A DNA stretch of 15,399 bases, from positions 1-15,399 of the forward strand of contig CAJTKI010000040.1 of assembly GCA_910576875.1 (NCBI GenBank), read 5' to 3'. The stretch comes from an uncultured Christensenella sp. Lineage in GTDB: Bacteria; Bacillota; Clostridia; Christensenellales; UBA3700. Under the pieces are notes generated by a model. That model was not told the DNA's origin, did no database searches, and was given only the letters and a program-made list of their open reading frames with translations. The position numbers and the translations under genes were made by a program. Positions 1-5,662 of the stretch are shown in pieces (the first letter of the stretch is position 1; each line of letters begins with the position of its first letter).

Positions 1-535
1 TATCGATGCGAATGACTTCGCCTTCGTTGATAAACAAGGGCACTTGCAACGTATATCCGGTTTCAAGCGTAGCGGGTTTGGTCGCGCCCTGCGTCGTGTT
101 GCCTTTGACGCCGGGTTCGCAATGCGTGATCTCCAACTCGACAAAGTTCGGCGCTTCGACCGAGAACGGGCTGCCGTTGTAGAAACTCACCGTCACTTCG
201 CCGTTTTCGGTCACGAACTGCAACGCTTCCGTTACCGCTTCTTCGTTAAGCGGAATCAGATCGTAAGTATCCTGATCCATAAAGTAATACAGATTGCCGT
301 CGCTGTACGAATACGTCATCGTCTTGCGCTCGATGTGCGCGGTCGGGAACTTCGCCGTCGGGTTAAAGGTCATTTCCACCGTACCGCCTTCGATGACGTT
401 GCGCAATTTCGTTCTCACGAATGCCGCGCCCTTGCCCGGTTTGACGTGCAAGAAGTCTACGATCGTGTACACTTTACCTTCCATTTCGAACGTGATTCCC
501 TTTCTGAAATCACCCGCGTTGACAAAATCTGCCAT
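1..535 (-). CDS. efp: Translation elongation factor P, partial (C-terminal end off the window)
   Basis: EF-P enters near the ribosomal E site and relieves stalling at proline runs. The translation from the ATG at 535 begins MADFVNAGDFRKG and gives about 178 residues before the left edge. The family is about 185 residues, so only the last few (normally a DGxYxxR tail) are missing. Visible hallmarks are the domain I loop HVKPGKGAAFVRTKLRN, with the usually modified lysine as K35 of PGKG, the segment GVKGNTTQGATKPATLETG, and PLFINEGEVIRID near the end. The HVKPGKGAAFVR loop resembles the Bacillus type, which carries a 5-aminopentanol modification, rather than the E. coli EpmA type; that is inference. 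A good Shine-Dalgarno (ACGGAGGTATTT before ATG) sits in the 13-bp gap after the upstream peptidase. The M24 peptidase–efp pair is a common Bacillota arrangement and implies cotranscription. Confidence 0.97.
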   Translation of the reverse strand, partial: MADFVNAGDFRKGITFEMEGKVYTIVDFLHVKPGKGAAFVRTKLRNVIEGGTVEMTFNPTAKFPTAHIERKTMTYSYSDGNLYYFMDQDTYDLIPLNEEAVTEALQFVTENGEVTVSFYNGSPFSVEAPNFVELEITHCEPGVKGNTTQGATKPATLETGYTLQVPLFINEGEVIRID

Positions 536-548
536 AAATACCTCCGTA

Positions 549-1607
549 TTACAATATCGTTAATTTTTTATTCGATCGCGTCAAATTCCGAACGCCCCGT
601 TCTTCTATGACGACAATATCTTCGATTCGTATGCCGCAGACGCCGTCGAGATACAATCCCGGTTCGACGCTGACGACCATATTCGGCGCAAGCTCGGTAT
701 CGCAACGCGGCGTCAGTCCCGTGCCTTCGTGGATATCGACGCCCAAACCGTGCCCGAGCGAATGCGTAAAGTATCCGTCCAGCCCGTGTTTTGCAAAATA
801 CGACCGTGCGATCGCATCCGCTTCCCGTCCCGTCATGCCTGCGCGGATCCCGTCGAGCGCGGCTTGCTGCGCTTGCAAGACGGCTTCGTAGAGATTCGCT
901 TGGCGATCGCTCACCGCGCCTACGGCGACCGTACGGGTCATATCGGAACAATACCCTTGGTATTTTGCCCCGAAATCCATCGTTACAAACTCGCCGGAAC
1001 ACAACTGTTTGTCGCTCGGATGCGCGTGCGGACTGCATCCGTTCGCGCCGAACGCGACGATCGTGTCAAACGCGTTTTTCGCGCCCGCCGCATGCAGGAT
1101 ATAATCCAAACGCGCAACGGTTTCCAATTCCGTAACCCCGACGGTCAAATACGGCAAGATCTGTTCGTACGCCCGATCGGTAATTTCCTGCGCCCGTTCG
1201 ATGCGTTCGATTTCGTACGCCTGTTTGATGTCGCGGCATCGATCCATCGCATCGGAGATCGGGACAAGCTCGCATCCGGTATTTCGGAACGCGCTTTCCA
1301 ACTGCGTATACTCGCGATACGGAACGGTGTCTTCCCAACCGACCGACTTCGCGCCGTCCGCCAGCGCCAGATCCCGCAATTGCCGATAACCGCGACCGTC
1401 CGCCAAGACCACTTCCATTCGATCGCCCAAGCGCTCGCGCGCTTCGTGCGCATATCGCATATCCGTGACCAAATACGCGCGGCGACTCGTACATACGACG
1501 CTGCAATCTTCTCCCGGATAATCGCCGACGTAAAACACGTTGGATGCGGATCGCAAGATGAGCGCGTCTACCTTACAGGATTGCGTAACCGACGTCGGTG
1601 ATTTCAT
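549..1607 (-). CDS. M24 family Xaa-Pro aminopeptidase/dipeptidase (aminopeptidase P type)
   Basis: This 352-residue cytosolic metallopeptidase should cleave the bond before proline at peptide N termini. It has an N-terminal creatinase-like domain (about 1–125) and a C-terminal pita-bread M24 domain (about 130–352). All five metal ligands are visible: D211 in MDFGAKYQGY, D222 in CSDMTRTVAVG, H286 in HSLGHGLG, E315 in SVEPGLYL and E329 in RIEDIV. The length and the end (LTRSNKKLTIL) closely match the 353-residue B. subtilis YqhT type, whose gene also neighbours efp. The start at 1607 fits family length, but no Shine-Dalgarno precedes it. A promoter-like site puts the predicted transcription start almost on the ATG, so a leaderless or nearly leaderless message is possible. 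PepP versus PepQ specificity cannot be decided from sequence, so no symbol is given. Confidence 0.95.
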   Translation of the reverse strand: MKSPTSVTQSCKVDALILRSASNVFYVGDYPGEDCSVVCTSRRAYLVTDMRYAHEARERLGDRMEVVLADGRGYRQLRDLALADGAKSVGWEDTVPYREYTQLESAFRNTGCELVPISDAMDRCRDIKQAYEIERIERAQEITDRAYEQILPYLTVGVTELETVARLDYILHAAGAKNAFDTIVAFGANGCSPHAHPSDKQLCSGEFVTMDFGAKYQGYCSDMTRTVAVGAVSDRQANLYEAVLQAQQAALDGIRAGMTGREADAIARSYFAKHGLDGYFTHSLGHGLGVDIHEGTGLTPRCDTELAPNMVVSVEPGLYLDGVCGIRIEDIVVIEERGVRNLTRSNKKLTIL

Positions 1608-1631
1608 ATCCGTATTGTATCATATCCGTAT
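1604..1631 (-). repeat. 12-bp perfect direct repeat around the peptidase start codon
   Basis: The minus-strand word ATACGGATATGA occurs at 1631–1620 and again at 1615–1604, separated by 4 bp, so the copies are 16 bp apart. The second copy contains the peptidase ATG. The first contains an out-of-frame ATG (1623) that would open a 16-codon reading frame ending at 1573. The copies straddle the candidate -10 box. They could be a small tandem duplication or a binding site; the sequence does not decide. Confidence 0.6.
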
Positions 1632-1643
1632 ATGCCGTGTAAA
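1607..1643 (-). promoter_or_regulatory. Candidate sigma-A promoter of the peptidase–efp unit
   Basis: On the minus strand a TTTACA box (1643–1638) is followed by an 18-bp spacer and TACAAT (1619–1614). The expected transcription start falls about 7 bases after the -10 box, at about 1607, which is the first base of the peptidase ATG. The site lies in the 72-bp gap after the TIM-barrel gene. Both boxes depart from consensus, so this is a candidate only. Readthrough from the upstream operon is also possible because no terminator is visible. Confidence 0.45.
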
Positions 1644-1679
1644 GAGTTTTTCGCGATTGCGCGCGTTTGCATCGAGATT

Positions 1680-2546
1680 TCAGACGTTTGCGCCATCGGC
1701 GATTCGGGTATAATACGCTTTCATCGCGCGCGCGTCCGCCGTTTGCGTTCCGGCAGATTCGCAGACGATATACGGCTGCATCCGATAGTCGCGGTACGCC
1801 TGCATCAACGGCTCGTACGGCGGACCGTACACATCGTCTTCCAACGTCAAATGCCGCAATTCGCCTTTGTCCGTATACTGGATTTTGGAAAAGTGCACGT
1901 GCATTCTCGACGTCTTTTCGTATCCGAGCGCGTCGATCAATCGATCGAGCACGCGTCTGTAATCGTCGTATTTATAAAACACGCCGCAGTCCCGACTGTT
2001 CAGATGTCCCCAGTCGATGCACGGCACGACGGTTTCGTCTCCCATTCGGCACATACGGATGATCTCTTCCAGATCGCCGAGCTGCGCTTTCTTTCCCATC
2101 GTTTCGGGACACAGCAGCAGGTCGGAGTACCCGTATTCTTCTTTGAGTCGCAACACTTCTTCAAACCGCCGCGCGAGCACGTCCATCGCTTCTGCGCGCG
2201 GCGCTTTGAGCGGCGAACCGGGATGGAACACGCAACGCTTGCCGCTCATCGCGCGCAACGCCGCCAACGACGAAAAGATATATTCGTGATTGTTCTGCGC
2301 CTTGTCGTCTTCCTGCGTCGCGAGATTGATGAAATACGGCGCATGCACGGACAATTCGATCCCGCGCGCCGCGAAAGCGTTGCCGATCTCGGCGGCGGTC
2401 GTCTCTTTCAGCCGCACGCCGCGTCCGAACGAGTATTCGAAACAGTCCAATCCGTGCTGCTCCACCCATGCCGCCGCGTCGACGGTGTGCTGATATCCCG
2501 CTTGCGCAAACGCCGCGCAACAGCCGCTCGGTCCGAATTTAATCAT
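1680..2546 (-). CDS. Endonuclease IV-like TIM-barrel protein (AP endonuclease family 2 / sugar isomerase-like fold)
   Basis: This is a 288-residue protein of the endonuclease IV / xylose isomerase-like barrel superfamily. True endonuclease IV cuts DNA at abasic sites with three zinc ions. Likely metal ligands lie in family-like positions: H68 in SVHAPYFINLA, H108 in FHPGS, E148 in CPETMGKKAQLG, D178 and H181 in CIDWGHLN, H216 in MHVHFSK, and E263 in VCESAG. The DxH zinc motif of endonuclease IV is not seen; the equivalent stretch reads TDKGELRH (225–232). It starts 3 bp after the ribF stop, behind a strong GAAGGAGAG Shine-Dalgarno, so it is cotranscribed with ribF. It could be a genuine abasic endonuclease or a divergent TIM-barrel enzyme acting on another substrate. 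Family placement is fairly sure and function is not. Confidence 0.85.
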   Translation of the reverse strand: MIKFGPSGCCAAFAQAGYQHTVDAAAWVEQHGLDCFEYSFGRGVRLKETTAAEIGNAFAARGIELSVHAPYFINLATQEDDKAQNNHEYIFSSLAALRAMSGKRCVFHPGSPLKAPRAEAMDVLARRFEEVLRLKEEYGYSDLLLCPETMGKKAQLGDLEEIIRMCRMGDETVVPCIDWGHLNSRDCGVFYKYDDYRRVLDRLIDALGYEKTSRMHVHFSKIQYTDKGELRHLTLEDDVYGPPYEPLMQAYRDYRMQPYIVCESAGTQTADARAMKAYYTRIADGANV

Positions 2547-2549
2547 ACG

Positions 2550-3479
2550 CTATCTCTCCTTCGATGTTTCCACGCTGCGAATATCGCTCGCGATTTGCGC
2601 GCGCAACGCTTCCACGCTATCAAACTTTTGTATATCGCGCAATCTTCGATAGAACTCCACGAGCAATTCGCGTCCGTACAGATCGCCGCGATAATGCAAA
2701 ATATGGCTTTCGACATTGTCGTGCATATCGCCCATCGTCGGATGTCCGCCGACATTGGTCACCGCCTTCAACGGCACGCCGTCCACCGTCACGCGCGTTT
2801 CGTACACGCCGGGCGCGAGTTTTTCCTTATGCGCGGGATATTCGACGTTCGCGGTCGCAAACAGTCTGCTTGCGCCGTCGCCGCGTCCGCGAATGACTTT
2901 GCCGATCAACGGATACGGCGCGCCGAGTTGTTCGCGGATCTGCTCGACGTCTCCCGCGCGCACGGCTTCCCGCAGGCGGCGCGACGCGATTTTTTCACCG
3001 TTCGGCAACCGTTTCATATCGAGAATTTCCAATTGCACGCCGACCCGCTCGCACATTTGCCGCAGCGTCTGTGCCGTACCTTGCGCGCAATTCCCGAACG
3101 TATAATCGTTCCCCACGACGATCGCCCGTATTTGTTTGCCGCTTAGCAGTCGCTCGACGAATTCCGCCGCAGACATTGCTGCAAATTGTTCGTCGAACCG
3201 CGCCGTCATCACGTATCGGATTCCCGCCTGTTGCAGACGGTAACAGCGTTCTTGCATCGTCAACACTTGCAGACTCGGTTGTCCGAGCACCGCAAAAGGA
3301 TTGTTTTCAAACGTAAATACCGCCGTTTCGCAGCCGTATTTTTCCGCCGTCATCCGCGCATGATCGAACAGCATGCGATGTCCCAAATGCAAACTGTCGA
3401 AAAAACCCAAACACAGCGTCAACGGTTGTTCAAACGGTTGATCGTATGCGATCCGAATCAATTCTCCCTGTCGTCCCAT
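2550..3479 (-). CDS. ribF: Bifunctional riboflavin kinase / FAD synthetase
   Basis: RibF phosphorylates riboflavin to FMN and adenylylates FMN to FAD. The 309-residue product has an N-terminal FAD synthetase domain (about 15–180) with the nucleotidyltransferase motif GFFDSLHLGHR (25–35), VVGNDYTFGN (121–130) and ASRRLREA (165–172). The C-terminal riboflavin kinase domain (about 187–305) contains IGKVIRGRGDG, ATAN (208–211), TNVGGHPTMGD, the likely catalytic E257 in NVESHIL, and DLYGREL. Two usual motifs are altered: PTAN reads ATAN, and the FDG of the first motif reads FDS. The frame stays open upstream through truB, but that part is a shadow. I use the ATG at 3479, which overlaps the truB end by 22 bp. 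A TTG at 3461, overlapping the truB TGA, would give the more family-like MIRIAYDQ, but the GGGAG before it is too close. Confidence 0.93.
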   Translation of the reverse strand: MGRQGELIRIAYDQPFEQPLTLCLGFFDSLHLGHRMLFDHARMTAEKYGCETAVFTFENNPFAVLGQPSLQVLTMQERCYRLQQAGIRYVMTARFDEQFAAMSAAEFVERLLSGKQIRAIVVGNDYTFGNCAQGTAQTLRQMCERVGVQLEILDMKRLPNGEKIASRRLREAVRAGDVEQIREQLGAPYPLIGKVIRGRGDGASRLFATANVEYPAHKEKLAPGVYETRVTVDGVPLKAVTNVGGHPTMGDMHDNVESHILHYRGDLYGRELLVEFYRRLRDIQKFDSVEALRAQIASDIRSVETSKER

Positions 3480-4348
3480 AGATTGATGCTTGCCTTCGTA
3501 ATTCCTTGCGTCGTGTTGCACACGCCGTACAATCGTCCGTCGATCCGAACGCCGCGCAAACCGTCTTCCCAACCGAACGAGTCCGCAATGCCGCAACGGA
3601 TCTTTCGCGCAATTTCGCCGTCCGCATCGCAGATCGGCATATACGCTTGTAATTTTTCTTCGATCGGATGCAGATACCGCAGCGGTTCGGATTCGAATAC
3701 CTGCGGCGCGACCGCCCGATCGAGACATTCGCCGGCGCACTCCGTTCTCGTCAACGCGGACATATATCCGACGCTGCCCGCATCGAGCGCAATATCTCTG
3801 CACAAGCTGCGGATATACGTGCCCGACGAACATCGGACGTCCAGTCGTATGCCGGCGCATCCCGTATCCGTTAACATGCGATCGATCACGGACAGTTCGT
3901 AAATCGTGATTTGCTTTGCCTGCAACGTCACGTCTTTTCCCTGTCTTGCCAAATCGTACGCGCGCGCGCCGTTGCAATGCACGGCGCTGTATGCGGGCGG
4001 AACCTGCATGACCGTCCCGATCCATTGATTTACCGCGTGTTCGACGCGATCCGCAGTCGGCAACGCCGCCGTCGCAACGATCTCTCCCGCACGATCGAGC
4101 GTATCGGTCTGCTGACCGAACGTCAATTCCGCCCGATAGCGTTTCGGCGTCTGCGCGATCAGATCGAACAGCCTCGGCATTTTGCCGAATGCAACGACGA
4201 GCACGCCTTCCGCTTCCGGATCGAGCGTGCCCATATGTCCGCATTTGACGCGGTATCCGAGCGCGCGGCTCAATGCGTTGCGACATCCGATCGTCACGCG
4301 GCTGGAACTGACGCCGCGCGGCTTGTCAATCACTGCATAACCGTTCAT
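3458..4348 (-). CDS. truB: tRNA pseudouridine-55 synthase TruB
   Basis: TruB isomerises U55 in the T-loop of most tRNAs. The 296-residue product has the catalytic motif GHMGTLDPEAEGVL with D43 as nucleophile, then KRYRAELTFGQQTDTLD (69–85), QVPPAYSAVHCNGARAYDLAR (115–135), and SSGTYIRSLCRDIA followed by LTRTECAG. A C-terminal extension after about 235 resembles the PUA-like tail of bacterial TruB. I chose the ATG at 4348 because it overlaps the nrnA stop as ATGA, the sign of translational coupling, and gives the normal start MNGYAVIDKPRGVSS. An ATG five codons upstream (4363) is in frame but less likely. Upstream Shine-Dalgarno support is weak, which fits dependence on coupling. Confidence 0.96.
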   Translation of the reverse strand: MNGYAVIDKPRGVSSSRVTIGCRNALSRALGYRVKCGHMGTLDPEAEGVLVVAFGKMPRLFDLIAQTPKRYRAELTFGQQTDTLDRAGEIVATAALPTADRVEHAVNQWIGTVMQVPPAYSAVHCNGARAYDLARQGKDVTLQAKQITIYELSVIDRMLTDTGCAGIRLDVRCSSGTYIRSLCRDIALDAGSVGYMSALTRTECAGECLDRAVAPQVFESEPLRYLHPIEEKLQAYMPICDADGEIARKIRCGIADSFGWEDGLRGVRIDGRLYGVCNTTQGITKASINLWDDREN

Positions 4349-5301
4349 AGCGGATCCGTACACGCCTTCACGAGTTTGTCCGACACGTCCTCAAAATAGC
4401 CTTGCAATCTACACCCGGCTGCGTTTTTGTGTCCGCCTCCGCCGAATGTCATCGCAATCCGCGACGCGTCGACGCTATCGTCGGTACGGATGCTGATCTT
4501 GTAGCGTTGCGCGCCGTCTTGCGTGATCGAAACCGCTACGCGCACGCCGCGCACGTCCCGCACCGCATTGATGATGCCGTTGGTATGATCGGGATTCGTA
4601 TCGGTCGCGTCAAAATCTTCCTGCATAAAACATATGATCCCGACCTGTCCGTCCGCATAGAATTTGGTCTTAGACAACACGCGATTGCGCAACGCAAACG
4701 TCTTCGGATCGGTTTCTTTGAGAAATCTGTCGCAAATTTCAGATGCCGGAATATCGAATTCCGTCAATTCCGCCGCGATCCGATGCGTCTGCGGCGTCAC
4801 ATAAGAAAACGTAAATCCGCCGCTATCCGTGACGATTCCGGTATACAACAATTGCGCAATCGTCTCGTCCAAGCACGGCGTTTGCCGATCCAGCTCTTTC
4901 AAGATCAAATAGACCGATTCGCTTGCCGCGCTGGTCGGACGCACGTAGTTGAGCGATCCGAAATTGGGATTGGATCGGTGATGGTCGATGTTCACGCGCA
5001 CTTTTGCATGCCGATACGCGTCCCAATAATCGCCCAGCCGCCCCGGATCGCCGCAATCGACCGCAATCGCGAGATCGACGCCGCGCGGCGCGGGCGCTTG
5101 TTCATACCGATCCGCTCCGGGCATCGTCTGCAATTTTCCGCTCGGCTTGTCCTGACAGAACAACCGCACCGATTTGCCGATATTTTCCAACGCCCGCATA
5201 AGCGCAAGCCCGCACGCGCAAGTATCGCCGTCCGGGCTTATATGGCTGACGATCATGATCGTTTCGCTTGCGCGCAACGCCTTTACGATCCGCTCAATCA
5301 T
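4345..5301 (-). CDS. nrnA: DHH/DHHA1 phosphoesterase, NrnA type (nanoRNase / pAp phosphatase)
   Basis: NrnA-type enzymes degrade 2–5-nucleotide RNAs from the last stage of mRNA decay and dephosphorylate pAp. The 318-residue protein has the DHH domain with manganese-binding motifs SHISPDGDTCACG (H20, D24, D26), AVDCGD (D82), NIDHHRSN (D106, H107, H108) and GIVTDSGGF (D159). A C-terminal DHHA1 domain carries MTFGGGGHKNAAG (284–296), the RNA-binding glycine motif. It starts 8 bp inside the rbfA end, behind GGGGAGCGAAGCG, and its stop overlaps truB as ATGA. Placement between rbfA and truB is typical of Clostridia and supports NrnA over RecJ or polyphosphatase branches. Relative activity on nanoRNA and pAp cannot be read from sequence. 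Confidence 0.94.
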   Translation of the reverse strand: MIERIVKALRASETIMIVSHISPDGDTCACGLALMRALENIGKSVRLFCQDKPSGKLQTMPGADRYEQAPAPRGVDLAIAVDCGDPGRLGDYWDAYRHAKVRVNIDHHRSNPNFGSLNYVRPTSAASESVYLILKELDRQTPCLDETIAQLLYTGIVTDSGGFTFSYVTPQTHRIAAELTEFDIPASEICDRFLKETDPKTFALRNRVLSKTKFYADGQVGIICFMQEDFDATDTNPDHTNGIINAVRDVRGVRVAVSITQDGAQRYKISIRTDDSVDASRIAMTFGGGGHKNAAGCRLQGYFEDVSDKLVKACTDPL

Positions 5302-5662
5302 CGCTTCGCTCCCCGTCGTCCGCAGGCGGAATGTCCAGCGTATTGAGAATGCGATTGATCTTCATTCCGTATTCCATGCTGTCGTCGTATCGGAACTGCA
5401 ACGTCGGAATATTGCGGATCTTGACCTTACTGCGCAACTGCGAACGCAAATACCCTTGCGCGCCGTTGAGCGCATCCACGACGGATCGAGCGTCGCTCTG
5501 CGCGCCGAGCACGCTGACGTACACTTTCGCCAAGGTCAGATCATCGTCGCAATCCACGTCGAGCACGCTGATCATGCCGCTCACGCGCGGATCCTTGACG
5601 GTCGGAATCAATGCGGAAATCTGCTTGCGCAGTTCCGAATTGACGCGTTCCATTCTACTCAT
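5294..5662 (-). CDS. rbfA: 30S ribosome-binding factor A
   Basis: RbfA is a single KH-type domain protein that binds the 30S subunit near the 5' end of 16S rRNA during maturation. The 122-residue product shows the family opening MERVNSELRKQISALI, then VKDPRVSGMISVLDVDCDDDLTLAKVYVSVLG, the helix with LNGAQGYLRSQLRSKVKIRNIPTLQF, and the ending YDDSMEYGMKINRILNTL. Its ATG overlaps the infB stop by 8 bp (ATGAGTAG), with GGAGAAAGTAGAAA upstream as ribosome-binding sequence. The ylxP gene found between infB and rbfA in Bacillus is absent. The acidic tail (DIPPADDGERSDD) is probably unstructured. Confidence 0.96.
   Translation of the reverse strand: MSRMERVNSELRKQISALIPTVKDPRVSGMISVLDVDCDDDLTLAKVYVSVLGAQSDARSVVDALNGAQGYLRSQLRSKVKIRNIPTLQFRYDDSMEYGMKINRILNTLDIPPADDGERSDD

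Noticed and set aside
1632..1679. A terminator after the TIM-barrel gene
   Set aside because: The only hairpin is a 4-bp CGCG stem followed by A-rich sequence.
1632..3146. A 504-codon plus-strand frame antisense to the TIM-barrel gene and ribF
   Set aside because: There is no recognisable domain or ribosome-binding site, and it covers two well-supported minus-strand genes.
2547..3600. An FMN riboswitch controlling ribF
   Set aside because: The genes overlap, so there is no leader space before ribF and no RFN-type element is visible.
3480..4286. In-frame extension of ribF upstream to 4286
   Set aside because: It overlaps truB completely, encodes low-complexity Arg-rich sequence and has no similarity to RibF N termini.
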